Notes: a model not told the origin generated them from the letters alone. A stretch of DNA of 64,000 nucleotides from Bacteroidota bacterium (GCA_030706745.1 JAUZNX010000004.1:1-64000), one strand, 5' to 3'. Shown: positions 25,083 to 34,734, counted from the first letter of the stretch. Numbers and translations: made by a program.

Positions 25083-27515
25083 TTAGAATCCTCTTCCAAA
25101 CTGGAAGTGAGTATGCCATCCCGCAGGAGCGCCGAATGCAGTTCTGGGATCGAAGCCGTAGCCGAAGTCCAGACCGATCATACCAACGGCTGGTACCTGT
25201 ACGCGTCCACCAACTCCAATGGCCCGCTTGAGATCGAAGAGATCGGCGTGCGAGAAATCGGCCCAGACGTTGCCCGCCTCTGCAAACGAGAGAAAATAAA
25301 TCGGGATCGGCTCGAGACTAATAATAAACCGAAGTTCGGCGACATAACGCGAATAGGCTTCGCCGCCCGGCGCATAGATCGATGTGGTGGCCACACCCTT
25401 TTGGACGCCAATCGAGGCATCGTCATAGCCCCGAAGCGGAATACTGTAGATGCCGGTGGCCAGTCCGCTACCGCCCATGACGAACAACTCCGTTGGCGGC
25501 ACAAACGGGGTCGACCCGACGCCGCCTAATTGACCGATGTCCGCGCTCGTCATGAGGACTAACTTGTTCTGTCCGCCGATCGCGAGCATCGGGGTGTAAA
25601 ACTTCATCGTGAAGTTGTTGCGGAAATAATTCGCCGGCTGATTCGGCGCGATGGAAGTGAGGGGAAGATAGGCGATGCGCGTCAGGAAGGAGAACTCGGA
25701 GCCGGAGGTCGGGAAGACCGGGTTGTCGCTCGAGATGCGGGAAATCACTTGCTGGATGCTCGTTTCATCGTGAATACCCGGAATGTAAATGCCGCCGCCA
25801 TTCGAGATGTTGGAATGCGAGGCCGAGAGTGTCCAGTCGGCGCGGAAGTAATCATCCGGCCATCGGAATCGGCGTCCGAGCGAAAGGGAAGCGCCAGAGC
25901 GGTCGGCCACGTATATATATTCTGAGTGCGTCGTATAGACCTGGAAGCCGAGCGATGTTGGCCGTTGGTTCAGCCATGGCTCCGTGAAGTTCAAGGAGAG
26001 TGTTCGATATGAAGATGCGCCGATCTCTGCGGAAATCGAGAGCACCTCTCCGCCGCCACCGTGCAGCGGATCGGTGATGTCGAAGTTGTTGAACGATACA
26101 CCGACCGAACCCGTCAGCCCAAGGGTGCCACCGTAGCCAATGGACGCATTGAACGTGTCACTCGAGCGCTCCTCCACGTTATATGTGACATCGACTTCCG
26201 GTGCCTCTGGCTGGAAGTTGACATCCGGAGTGAGTTTCTCCTGATTGAAGTAGTTCAGTTGTGAGAGTTGCCGAAGCGACCGGATAATTGCCGCACGGCT
26301 AAACGCATCGCCCGGTCGCGTAAACAGCTCACGCCGGACGACGTAATCCTTTGTCTTCGTATTTCCCTTGATGTCAACATACCGGAAGAAATGCTGCTTG
26401 CCTTCGACAACGCGCAGGACTAGATCGATCGAGTCGCCCGGCAAAACCGTTTCCTCTTTCGCAATATTTGCAATGTAGCCACGATCGTAGTATAGCGAGC
26501 CGACGTCCGAATAGTCCGGGGTCGGACCGTGCAGATTCATTTCCAGTCGAACGAGATCATAGATGTCACCTTTGTGGAATCCCAAATGCTCCCGGATTTC
26601 ATCGGGAGTGAAGACATCCGCCCCGATAACGGCGATGTTCCGAACGTGGTATTCATGTCCCTCGCTGACTGTGATCAGGATACTCAGATCGTTATCGCTC
26701 GTCGTCGCGCCACTTGCCCAAACCGAGTCGCTGACGATTGCTGCGTCGCGATAGCCTTTGGAGTGGTAGTAATCGATGAGTTTGCGCTTATCATCTTCGT
26801 ATTTCTTCTCGTCAAATGTGCTGCTCGAGAAAATTCTCCACCACTTCTTCTCTTTGGTGTCTTCCATGGCACTCCGCAGGTCGCTCGAGGAAACATGCTC
26901 GTTGCCGACGAAGTCGATGTGCCGGACGACCATTTCCTTGCCTTCGTTGATGACGATGGAAAGATCGACCGTGCCGGAATCCTTTGCCGGAACCTGGGTC
27001 ATGGTTACCGTGGCAAAATGATAGCCTTGCTTTTCATAAAGGGCCTTCACTCGGTTGCGGGCGCTTTCAACTTCCCAGGGCCGGAGGAAATCACCATCTT
27101 TCAATCCCATTGCCTTTTCAAGCTCCGGCGTTTTGATTTCCTTGTTGCCGATAATCGTGTAGGTGCCGAGGTGTGGTAACTCGCGCACGTGAATCGAAAG
27201 AAAGAGCCCGATCGTCGAATCGCTCTGGGGCAACTCACGGTCGATCACGATCTCGACATCCGAGAATATCCCCATGGACCACAACTGCTGCGTGGCAGAA
27301 TGGATAACATCACCAGTAAGGGTGACACGTTCACCTTTATACAATCCGCTTTGGCCGATGATCGTCTGGGCGTCGCCGGTGCGATTGCCCACGATCGAGA
27401 GACCGAGAATCGTGTATTGCTGCTCAGGTGCCCCGGGTGCCTGAGCCAATGAAATGCCGGTCGAGAGTAACAGGAAAAGAAGCGCGAAAGCCAGGCGCAT
27501 GAGTTTTATGAGCAT
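25083..27515 (-). CDS. bamA: outer-membrane assembly protein BamA
   Basis: About 810 aa from the ATG at 27515, preceded by AGGTG; the in-frame codon at 27522-27524 is GTG. Signal peptide, then about five POTRA domains (TILGLSIVGNRTGDAQ; YTIIGNKEIKTPELEKA; VRHIDFVGNEHVSSSDLR; RNIAVIGADVFTPDEIRE; RYVDIKGNTKTKDYVV), then a 16-strand barrel domain ending in Phe (FQFGRGF). It inserts beta-barrel proteins into the outer membrane. It converges on the methyltransferase gene. Confidence 0.95.
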   Translation of the reverse strand: MLIKLMRLAFALLFLLLSTGISLAQAPGAPEQQYTILGLSIVGNRTGDAQTIIGQSGLYKGERVTLTGDVIHSATQQLWSMGIFSDVEIVIDRELPQSDSTIGLFLSIHVRELPHLGTYTIIGNKEIKTPELEKAMGLKDGDFLRPWEVESARNRVKALYEKQGYHFATVTMTQVPAKDSGTVDLSIVINEGKEMVVRHIDFVGNEHVSSSDLRSAMEDTKEKKWWRIFSSSTFDEKKYEDDKRKLIDYYHSKGYRDAAIVSDSVWASGATTSDNDLSILITVSEGHEYHVRNIAVIGADVFTPDEIREHLGFHKGDIYDLVRLEMNLHGPTPDYSDVGSLYYDRGYIANIAKEETVLPGDSIDLVLRVVEGKQHFFRYVDIKGNTKTKDYVVRRELFTRPGDAFSRAAIIRSLRQLSQLNYFNQEKLTPDVNFQPEAPEVDVTYNVEERSSDTFNASIGYGGTLGLTGSVGVSFNNFDITDPLHGGGGEVLSISAEIGASSYRTLSLNFTEPWLNQRPTSLGFQVYTTHSEYIYVADRSGASLSLGRRFRWPDDYFRADWTLSASHSNISNGGGIYIPGIHDETSIQQVISRISSDNPVFPTSGSEFSFLTRIAYLPLTSIAPNQPANYFRNNFTMKFYTPMLAIGGQNKLVLMTSADIGQLGGVGSTPFVPPTELFVMGGSGLATGIYSIPLRGYDDASIGVQKGVATTSIYAPGGEAYSRYVAELRFIISLEPIPIYFLSFAEAGNVWADFSHADLFDLKRAIGVGGRVQVPAVGMIGLDFGYGFDPRTAFGAPAGWHTHFQFGRGF

Positions 27516-27855
27516 GTGTTGCACCTAAATACGCAGGGCGGGGCTCAGGTTCCACGCAAGAGAAGGCCGATGGGTGTCTGAATCATAATTTTTACGAAAT
27601 TCCGCATCTACTAGAGACCGCTTTTTGAGCCAATCAAGCTCCACCACGAGCAGATCCCAGGATGTCGAATCTGGTTGCATCCTCCGATTGGATGAACCCA
27701 CGCGGCTTAAAATATCCAATTACTAAGGTCGGATTATGTGGAAAAGCCTTGATGCCACACGGCACCCGAGGGGAGGCTGACCTGTTTCCCTGCGCGACTT
27801 TTCCGAGCGCGACTATGGGGATACCCTGGTTGTGCGAACCAACCTAACGTAAACT
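27516..27855. other. 340-nt divergent intergenic region
   Basis: It separates bamA (-) from the M16 gene pair (+) and must contain both promoters. No clear promoter boxes, repeats or RNA gene could be assigned. A 64-codon open frame on the minus strand and a 61-codon one on the plus strand lack protein-like features. Confidence 0.6.
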
Positions 27856-29250
27856 ATGCGAGAACATACATTCCGCAGATGGGGGGCTGGCGCGTTGCTG
27901 ACTGCTACGCTACTCCTTCCGCTTGCCGCTCACGCCCAGGATCTTCCGTATTCTAAAAAGACACTTTCGAATGGGCTCGATGTGATCGTCGTCCAAAACC
28001 ATATGGTACCGCTGGCGACAATCGAATTGGTCGCCCGCAATGGCGGCTTCACGGAACCACCCGAATACAGCGGACTTTCGCACTTGTATGAGCATATGTT
28101 CTTCAAGGCGAACAAGACTCATCCTTCGCAGGCGGCCTTCCTGGAAGGCCTCGAAAGTCTCGGCGGCTCCCTGGGAGTCAGCAACGCGCAGACCCATCAG
28201 GAGCACGTCAACTACTTCATCGTAATCCCAAAGAAGAATCTGTCCGGTGGTCTCGACTTTATGTCCGCTGCAATTCGGACACCGCTCTTCGATACCGCGG
28301 AGATTCGCAAAGAGCGTTATGTGGTGCTTGGCGAATTCGATCGGAATGAGGCCGAGCCCACCTTCAAGCTTCGATATGCAATGGATAGCGCCGTGTGGTC
28401 GCCCGCGCTTTTTTCTCGAAAGGAACAACTTGGACTTCGACCGACGATCCTCTCGGCAACGCCCGAAATGATGCGGACGATCGAACACCGCTTTTATATT
28501 CCCAACAACATGGCGCTGGTTGTTGCCGGCGATGTGAACCCGGAAGAAGTATTCAAGCAGGCGGAGAAGTATTTCGGACCAAAGCTGTGGCCAGCAGGTC
28601 CGCCACCGTTTCCGACCTATAATCCGCCACCATTTCCTCCGATCACCAAGCAACTGGTGGTTCGTGAGGCGCCGAACCTACCCTATACTTATATCAATTT
28701 CGTGTGGCACGGCCCGAGCCTCGGTAAGGACAATGAAGATACCTACGCGGCGGACGTCTTTCACACGATCATCAATCAAGCCAACAGCCGCTTCCAGAAG
28801 GATCTGGTCGATAAGCGATTGGCGTATCAAGTTCAAAGCGGTTATTTCTCTCAGAAGAACGTCGGGCCGATCGAGATCAACGCGTACGTGCCTATTCCTG
28901 CTACCAAAAAGGCGATCAGTGCTATCGAGGATGAGATCGCTGCCTGGAACGGTCAGACTTATTTTACTGACGATGAGTTGACAACCGCCAAGCGGATTCT
29001 CGAAGGTGACAGACTCTACGAGACGGAATCAGCCAGCGAGTTTGCCACCAGTTCGCTCCCGCTCTGGTGGGCATCGGCTGGTCTCGACTATTACGTCCAC
29101 TACATCGAGAATGTAAAGCGCGTGACACGCGCGGACATCCAGCGGTATCTCGATCGATGGATCAAAGGCAAGAACTATGTGCTTGGAGTCGCTACAAATC
29201 AAACATCGCTCGATAAATTGAATCTTAAGGCCGAGGAGGTATTACGATGA
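27856..29250 (+). CDS. M16 family zinc peptidase, catalytic subunit
   Basis: 464 aa with signal peptide (ALLTATLLLPLAAHAQ). Inverted zinc motif H76-LYE-H80 with the downstream glutamates in VVLGEFDRNEAEP, so predicted active. Half-length (one N/C pair), as in mitochondrial-processing-peptidase-type heterodimers. The next gene overlaps by ATGA and encodes the non-catalytic partner. Periplasmic peptide degradation or processing is likely. Confidence 0.9.
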   Translation: MREHTFRRWGAGALLTATLLLPLAAHAQDLPYSKKTLSNGLDVIVVQNHMVPLATIELVARNGGFTEPPEYSGLSHLYEHMFFKANKTHPSQAAFLEGLESLGGSLGVSNAQTHQEHVNYFIVIPKKNLSGGLDFMSAAIRTPLFDTAEIRKERYVVLGEFDRNEAEPTFKLRYAMDSAVWSPALFSRKEQLGLRPTILSATPEMMRTIEHRFYIPNNMALVVAGDVNPEEVFKQAEKYFGPKLWPAGPPPFPTYNPPPFPPITKQLVVREAPNLPYTYINFVWHGPSLGKDNEDTYAADVFHTIINQANSRFQKDLVDKRLAYQVQSGYFSQKNVGPIEINAYVPIPATKKAISAIEDEIAAWNGQTYFTDDELTTAKRILEGDRLYETESASEFATSSLPLWWASAGLDYYVHYIENVKRVTRADIQRYLDRWIKGKNYVLGVATNQTSLDKLNLKAEEVLR

Positions 29251-30548
29251 AACGGACACTCATAGTTTTTAGCGCGATTTTGCTTGCCGCAACTCTGCAT
29301 GCCCAGACGCCAAATGACGTGCAGGATTTTCACAGCCACGGCATTCACGTGATCCTTCGCTCGTCCAAAGCGAATCAGGTTGTCAGCGCTGTGCTTGGCA
29401 TTCAAGGGGGACTGGCCTACGGCGAAACCGATAATCCAGCCATTTCTGGCTTGACGGCGGCTGTGCTTACTGAAAGTGGCAGCGATAAATATCCCAAGGA
29501 AGCCTACCGAGATTCGCTTGCGCGGCTTTCGACTACAATCGCAGGCTCCGGCGATTTGTATCATATGGGCTTCACGTTGCAGACCATCCGGCCAAATTTC
29601 AAATCGGCCTGGAGCATTTTCAACGATCTCTTGCTCCATCCGCACTTTGACACCCTCGAATCCTCCAAGATCACCGAGCAGACGATCAAGTCGATCCAAT
29701 CTCGGGAGACGGAACCTGAGGCCTATTCCATGTTCCTCGCGGATAGTCTCTGGTGGGGAGCCTCCAAGCTCAACCATGCTGCCAGTGTATCGGATGTCGA
29801 GAAGGTCTCCATTCCTGATTATCGGGCCTATCGCGACCATCAGTTCGAGCGTTCGCGCATGCTGCTCGTCGTGGTCGGTAACGTTACCCGTGCAGAACTT
29901 GAATCACAATTGGCGGCGCTCGAGACATTGCCGCAGGGTAGCTTCGGCTGGCCAAAAGTCGAACACATCACACCGGTCACCGGCACATTCCGGTTCATCC
30001 CAAAGCCACCCGAATTCCCAACGACGTACCTCGAGATGCGTGCGCCTTCAGCAAACGTGCTGGATAAGGATTGGTGGGCTGAGCGCATTTTGTACGAAAT
30101 TCTCGATAAGCGGCTCTTCGATGAAGTCCGCACGAAGCGAAATCTGGCCTATTCGCCAGAAATATACGCGAATGGCAATTTCTCCAATTTCAGTACGCGT
30201 ATCGCGCTTCAATCCGTGTTGCCGGATAGCGCTGCGCACGTCGTATTCGATGAAATTCGGAAGACCCAAACCACGCTTGTCCCGCATGATGAGCTCGAAC
30301 ACTCGAAGGAAGGCCGCATAACAACTTATTTCTTTGCGACGCAGAAGAATCTTCGTCAGGCCCAGGCGCTCTATAGCGATCAGGTAGAATTCGGCGACTG
30401 GCGCCTGTTCTTCCAAATTGTGCCGAATACGGAAAAGGTAACTGCCGCCGAAGTCAAGAGTGCCGCGCAGAAATATTTGCATGGTCTCTCCTTTACGCTG
30501 ATGGGGCCAGAAGGCAAATCTTCCCAGGGAGTGTATAAGTTCGAATAG
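29247..30548 (+). CDS. M16 family protein, non-catalytic subunit
   Basis: 433 aa, signal peptide MKRTLIVFSAILLAATLHAQ. Same fold as the preceding gene, but the HxxEH position reads SGLTAAVLTESG, so the zinc site is missing. It begins inside the last codon of the catalytic partner (ATGA), implying equal synthesis and a heterodimer, as in PqqL/MPP-like pairs. Probably helps bind substrate. Confidence 0.88.
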   Translation: MKRTLIVFSAILLAATLHAQTPNDVQDFHSHGIHVILRSSKANQVVSAVLGIQGGLAYGETDNPAISGLTAAVLTESGSDKYPKEAYRDSLARLSTTIAGSGDLYHMGFTLQTIRPNFKSAWSIFNDLLLHPHFDTLESSKITEQTIKSIQSRETEPEAYSMFLADSLWWGASKLNHAASVSDVEKVSIPDYRAYRDHQFERSRMLLVVVGNVTRAELESQLAALETLPQGSFGWPKVEHITPVTGTFRFIPKPPEFPTTYLEMRAPSANVLDKDWWAERILYEILDKRLFDEVRTKRNLAYSPEIYANGNFSNFSTRIALQSVLPDSAAHVVFDEIRKTQTTLVPHDELEHSKEGRITTYFFATQKNLRQAQALYSDQVEFGDWRLFFQIVPNTEKVTAAEVKSAAQKYLHGLSFTLMGPEGKSSQGVYKFE

Positions 30549-30582
30549 GAATTGGCATTTGCCTTGCTCTTTGCGATGCGTC

Positions 30583-30825
30583 ATGAAAGACCCTATCGTT
30601 GAAGAGATCCTGCGCAAAGAAATCCAGCGCGAACAGTTGTTGCATGATATCGCGCACGCCAACAAATATGACTTTCCGGCCAAGCGGGCGCCGATCGTGC
30701 ACCGCCATCCCACGCCGGCGAGAGTCCCGGCCACGCGCTACCATCCATCGGTAGCGCGTGCTGAACTGGAATCTGCCCGCCAGCCCTGGAATCGCAGTGG
30801 TGGCGGCGCGGTTCGCAATGCTTGA
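30583..30825 (+). CDS. small protein with DPIVEEILRKE-type N-terminus
   Basis: 80 aa from the ATG at 30583. The start (MKDPIVEEILRKEIQREQLL) resembles a widespread family of small proteins beginning MxDPIVEEVRR that often accompany toxin-antitoxin genes. Beyond about residue 35 the sequence is Pro/Arg-rich and less convincing. It carries a perfect 11-bp inverted repeat at 30732-30760, so the C-terminus may be a REP-type insertion into a shorter gene. Function unknown. Confidence 0.5.
   Translation: MKDPIVEEILRKEIQREQLLHDIAHANKYDFPAKRAPIVHRHPTPARVPATRYHPSVARAELESARQPWNRSGGGAVRNA
30732..30760. repeat. perfect 11-bp hairpin
   Basis: CACGCGCTACC (30732-30742) and GGTAGCGCGTG (30750-30760) pair exactly around a 7-nt loop ATCCATC. 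It lies in the 3' part of the small gene at 30583-30825, about 90 nt before the next lipoprotein gene, without a T-tract. Confidence 0.7.
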
Positions 30826-30851
30826 TATCCAAATTACATATAAATATCACA

Positions 30852-31349
30852 ATGAAGATCGCCGCTATTCTTGCTATCGTTTTTATCGTTGGTTGCAAAG
30901 CTTCGACCAGTCCGAATGGGACGACCTCAACCGAAGGAAGCATGACCGCAACCGTTAATGGGTCGGCATGGTCAACGATTGGTTTGCCCGGGGCGCAAAC
31001 CGCCCGCGCGACACGCGACACCAGCAGCGGCACCGTGACCGTGACAGGTCTCAACGCGAATCTCGAGAACCTGACGAACCCATCGAGCATCACGCTCATT
31101 CTGCTTCGTCCAAGTGTCGGTACCGTCACGCTCGGCACGACCGGAAACGAAGGCATCTTCGCCTACGGGACCGTGCCCAAGGATGGCTATATTTCGACAT
31201 CGGGCTCGGTTTCGATCACGAAATTCGACACCGTAAATAGACTCATCAGCGGCAATTTCAATTTTACCGGGACTCAGATCTTGGACACGATCAGCAAATC
31301 CGTGACGGTGACGAATGGCTCGTTCCTCGATGTAGAGTGGTCGAAATAG
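30852..31349 (+). CDS. small lipoprotein (DUF6252-like)
   Basis: 165 aa from the ATG at 30852. Lipoprotein signal MKIAAILAIVFIVGC with lipobox VGC. The mature part begins with GSMTATVNGSAWST, the typical opening of FCB-group lipoproteins of the DUF6252 type, followed by a beta-rich Thr/Ser-rich domain. Surface or periplasmic; function unknown. Confidence 0.75.
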   Translation: MKIAAILAIVFIVGCKASTSPNGTTSTEGSMTATVNGSAWSTIGLPGAQTARATRDTSSGTVTVTGLNANLENLTNPSSITLILLRPSVGTVTLGTTGNEGIFAYGTVPKDGYISTSGSVSITKFDTVNRLISGNFNFTGTQILDTISKSVTVTNGSFLDVEWSK

Positions 31350-31428
31350 GGCCAGCGGCGCTGCAATGGTCGCCTGAAACTATTAGTCCTGTTCCCCGTT
31401 GGCTTTATCCAAGCTATTCTTGATCTTT

Positions 31429-32151
31429 ATGAAGCAATCCGTTCTAAAGTCATTCGTTTCCGCCGTACTCTTTTCAATCGCTGTTGCGGGATGCTCCTCG
31501 AGCACGACGTCGCAGCCGCCAACGCAGGTAACGCCCGGCAAGGCTAGCACTTTTACAACAACGGAAACCGATACCGCTTCGGGTGGCGGGACCTCGCAGA
31601 GGTCCACGCGTGACTCTGTGCTTGCAACCGGCCTGACCGTTGGTGCGAAGACCAACGTGATGAAGTCCGTCACCATGGATGCTACGGGGCATTCGGGGCC
31701 TCTGGATACATCCTACACCGTCTATGAGGCGAATGGTGATGTGAGCACGATGGGCCCTCAGACGCTTTCGCTGAGCGCGGAGTTTCCGGGTTTTACCTGG
31801 CTGACGCTCACGGTAGCCTCGCAAAAGACTGACACGCTGGTGACGAAGGATTCCACTATCACGATCGCTGGCTTCCCGGTCACAGCGCACTTTGCCTTGA
31901 TCTCGATGGGCGCGGGGACTGGATCGGCCACTATCAAGGGAAAGACGTTCTCGACGGAGAGCGCAACAGTGCTGCTTACTGCCTCTGCGCCCGGTCTCGG
32001 ACCTTACGCCTTGCGGAAATCAACCATCACGTTTGCACCGGGGCTTGGATGGGCTGTGAGTCAGGATAGTCCTGCACTCGCTCCTGTCTTTGGTCTTGCT
32101 CTTCAGCCTACCGGTTTCCACGTGCAACTGACGGACTACACGGAGTTCTGA
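31429..32151 (+). CDS. lipoprotein of unknown function
   Basis: About 240 aa from the ATG at 31429 (MKQSVLKSFVSAVLFSIAVAGC; lipobox VAGC). A Ser/Thr/Gly-rich linker is followed by a beta-rich domain. No family is recognised. It lies downstream of another lipoprotein gene on the same strand and converges on msrB with no gap. Confidence 0.75.
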   Translation: MKQSVLKSFVSAVLFSIAVAGCSSSTTSQPPTQVTPGKASTFTTTETDTASGGGTSQRSTRDSVLATGLTVGAKTNVMKSVTMDATGHSGPLDTSYTVYEANGDVSTMGPQTLSLSAEFPGFTWLTLTVASQKTDTLVTKDSTITIAGFPVTAHFALISMGAGTGSATIKGKTFSTESATVLLTASAPGLGPYALRKSTITFAPGLGWAVSQDSPALAPVFGLALQPTGFHVQLTDYTEF

Positions 32152-32544
32152 TCACTTCTTCTCGAAGTCGAGCGACGCCGAGTTGATGCAATAGCGCAAT
32201 CCCGTCGGGTTCGGACCGTCATCGAAGACGTGGCCTAAGTGCGCGCCGCAATTCGAGCACGTCACCTCGGTGCGCTGCATGCCAAGCGATCGATCAGTAT
32301 GCTCTTCGATATTTTCCGCTACTTCGGGTGCGGAGAAGCTTGGCCAGCCGCAGCCCGCATCGAATTTCGTCTCGCTCGAAAAGAGTGGAGCGCCGCACGC
32401 GCCACATTTGTAAACGCCTTCTTCCCAGAACGTCTCATATTTCCCTGTAAACGGTCGCTCCGTTCCCTTCTCCCGCATAACACGATATTGTTCCGGAGTC
32501 AACTCGCGACGCCATTCCTCTTCGGTCTTCTTGATTTTCGGCAT
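32152..32544 (-). CDS. msrB: peptide-methionine (R)-S-oxide reductase
   Basis: 130 aa. Zinc-binding CGACG and CSNCG pairs, central [11 protein letters not shown], and the C-terminal catalytic RYCINSASL. It reduces methionine-R-sulfoxide in proteins. No signal peptide, so cytoplasmic. Single gene, separated from the LigD-type polymerase by 111 nt on the same strand. Confidence 0.95.
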   Translation of the reverse strand: MPKIKKTEEEWRRELTPEQYRVMREKGTERPFTGKYETFWEEGVYKCGACGAPLFSSETKFDAGCGWPSFSAPEVAENIEEHTDRSLGMQRTEVTCSNCGAHLGHVFDDGPNPTGLRYCINSASLDFEKK

Positions 32545-32655
32545 GACTATTATTGAAGTCGTGATCGATCAAGACAAAGGCTCTTATTTCACGAAAGATG
32601 CCACACCCTGTTTCATTGATTGTGTGATATGATATTGCAGACTAATAGCCTGCAA

Positions 32656-33630
32656 TTATTTTGCCTTCTTCATTGCCGCTGTCAAGCTTTGCCGCTTAGT
32701 GAGTACTTCGGAATATAGATCGCCCTTTTTCTTCAGCCGGGCGGGCATGTTCTGCATTGTGAATTGCTCGATGGAGAGCTTCTTCGTGATCTCACTCCAG
32801 GTAATCGGCGCAGAAACGGGCGCCCCAGGCTTTTCGCGAACGGCATAGGCGGCAGCGAGAGATTTACCTTCGATGTTCTGCAGGTAATCGACATAAACTT
32901 CGGTCGATTTCCGGTCGGCCGTCATACGGCGGACCGTCGCATCTTTTGGATTCCGTTCGGCCACGATTGTCGCGAGCTTCTTCGCAAACGGGACAATCTG
33001 TTTATAGGTGTATTGCGGCTTGATCGGAACATAGATGTGAATGCCGGACGAACCCGATGTCTTTGGATAACCTGTCAGTCCAAATTCTTCGAGCACGGCC
33101 TTCACCTCCCGCGCCACAACTTTGACTTGTTCGAACGTTGCGTTGTCACCTGGATCGAGATCGAACGCAAAATAATCGGGCATTGAGATCGATTGAACGC
33201 GCGAAAACCAGGGATTTTGCGTGATTGTACCAAGATTCACAATGTAGAGTAGTGCCGCGAGATTATTCGCAACCGGATTATGCACGAGCTTCCCCGTGCT
33301 TTCGCGCGTTTCGAAGATTTCGACGAATTCCGGCGCATTTTCCAGGTTGTGCTGGTAAAACATCTGTCCCGTAATCCCATTCGGATAGCGCTTCAGGATG
33401 AGCGGACGATCCTTCAGATACGGCAGAATCGTTTTCGAGATCAGATAATAATACTTGAGCAAGTCAAATTTCGTATAGCCTTCATTCGGCCAGTAAACCT
33501 TGTTGAGATTGGTAAGTGGGACATCAACGCCATCGACAGAAATCGTCACATCACCGCGTTGACTCTTCTCTGCGAAGAACTCCGTGTCCGAAACAGAGTC
33601 AGTCTTATTCGTTTTTGACATCGACTTCAT
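32656..33630 (-). CDS. ligD: LigD-type primase-polymerase (PolDom), stand-alone
   Basis: 324 aa. Archaeo-eukaryotic primase fold of LigD: NLNKVYWPNEGYTKFDLLKYY, RPLILKRYPNG, catalytic D157-L-D159 in FDLDPGD, SGSSGIHIYVPI and EVYVDYLQN. It fills gaps and adds nucleotides at broken ends in non-homologous end joining. Here it is a separate protein; the ligase and phosphoesterase parts are the next two genes upstream. No Ku gene is in the window. A REP doublet (33632-33707) lies immediately before its start. Confidence 0.9.
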   Translation of the reverse strand: MKSMSKTNKTDSVSDTEFFAEKSQRGDVTISVDGVDVPLTNLNKVYWPNEGYTKFDLLKYYYLISKTILPYLKDRPLILKRYPNGITGQMFYQHNLENAPEFVEIFETRESTGKLVHNPVANNLAALLYIVNLGTITQNPWFSRVQSISMPDYFAFDLDPGDNATFEQVKVVAREVKAVLEEFGLTGYPKTSGSSGIHIYVPIKPQYTYKQIVPFAKKLATIVAERNPKDATVRRMTADRKSTEVYVDYLQNIEGKSLAAAYAVREKPGAPVSAPITWSEITKKLSIEQFTMQNMPARLKKKGDLYSEVLTKRQSLTAAMKKAK

Positions 33631-33631
33631 A

Positions 33632-33707
33632 TTGTAGTGGCGCGGTTTCCGCGCCTGTTGTATTGACGTTGACTCGATCCCGAAGGCGGGGAAACCCCGC
33701 CACTACA
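33632..33707. repeat. REP doublet (REPIN-like) between ligase and polymerase genes
   Basis: TTGTAGTGGCGCGGTTTCCG continuing to 33657 faces an inverted variant GGCGGGGAAACCCCGCCAC continuing to 33707. Each is itself a palindrome and the two are inverted relative to each other, the REPIN pattern. The right copy overlaps the stop codon region of the ligase gene (33703). Same family as 8064-8095 and 8689-8722. Confidence 0.85.
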
Positions 33708-34734
33708 CATGCTGCGCCTGTTCGAACGTGCATTCGCTTGCTTTCTTGTCAAACCGGAGTCCCTCGAAGACGGGATGCCGAAAGCTACCTTCACCAGTGC
33801 GTTCTGAGAACTTCACTTCACACACCAATTTGGGTTTCAGCCACTGAATGTCCTCGATGCGGCCGCGCCATCGCGAACTCTTCCTGAATTCTCGATCGAA
33901 TGGTGCTTTGTCAATCCTGAATGGCTGCATCGCGTCATAGATCTCTTTCAGTCGTGCACGATCGAAACCCGTGCCGACTTTGCCGACGGAGACCAATTGC
34001 TTGCCATCATAGAGTCCCAGGTGTAACGCGCCGAAATACTCTCGGCTGCCCTGCGGCTTTGTATAGCCGACGATGATCGCCTCCTGTCGCATCGTCGTCT
34101 TGATCTTCAGCCATTCTCGGCTTCGGCGTTGTTCGTAATGACTTGCGCCGTTCTTGGCCATGATACCTTCGAGATGCTTACGCTCGGCGGCATGAAAGCG
34201 CTTCAGGCCGTCTCCCAAAGTGTGTGGCGCAACCTGGAAGATCGTTCGTTCCTGGACGATCTTCGTCAGCAAAGTCTTGCGATCCAATAGTGTCGCACCC
34301 ATGATGTCATATCCATCCAGATATAGGAGATCGAACACATAGAGTACGATCTTTTGCGTCTTGCTCAGCCGTTCGATCTCATCTATGTTCTTCAGTCCGA
34401 ACCGCGCCTGCAATTCCTGGAAGCTTGCATGGCCGTGTTTGTTGAGCACGATGATTTCGCCATCGAGAATTGCCTCCTTAGCCGCAATCCACTTCGGCAT
34501 CTCTGAAAGCTCGGGATAGCGAATCGTCATCTCTTTCTGATTGCGCGAAAACAACCTCACTTTGCCATTCAGAATAAAGCAGAGCGTTCGGATGCCGTCG
34601 TACTTGTCTTCGAACATCCAGCCGGCCCGATCGAATGGCGCATCCACCAGGACAGCCTTCATCGGCTCGATCCATTGTGGCCTGGCGGCCTTGCGCGCCC
34701 CCGCAGTCTTGGCGATCGCTGTACCCTTGATCAT
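33703..34734 (-). CDS. ligD: ATP-dependent DNA ligase (LigD ligase domain), stand-alone
   Basis: 343 aa. Nucleotidyltransferase motif I K44-YDGIR, motif III-like VRLFSRNQKEMT, LDGEIIVL, LEGIMAK and EWLKIK, then an OB domain (GALHLGLYDGKQLVSVGKVGTGF). Seals breaks using ATP. Its start overlaps the phosphoesterase stop (ATGA). The C-terminal residues (QAQHV) are next to the REP doublet. Confidence 0.92.
   Translation of the reverse strand: MIKGTAIAKTAGARKAARPQWIEPMKAVLVDAPFDRAGWMFEDKYDGIRTLCFILNGKVRLFSRNQKEMTIRYPELSEMPKWIAAKEAILDGEIIVLNKHGHASFQELQARFGLKNIDEIERLSKTQKIVLYVFDLLYLDGYDIMGATLLDRKTLLTKIVQERTIFQVAPHTLGDGLKRFHAAERKHLEGIMAKNGASHYEQRRSREWLKIKTTMRQEAIIVGYTKPQGSREYFGALHLGLYDGKQLVSVGKVGTGFDRARLKEIYDAMQPFRIDKAPFDREFRKSSRWRGRIEDIQWLKPKLVCEVKFSERTGEGSFRHPVFEGLRFDKKASECTFEQAQHV

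Noticed and set aside
27525-27719. 64-codon open frame upstream of bamA
   Set aside because: No protein-like composition or ribosome-binding site. It occupies a region that must contain divergent promoters.
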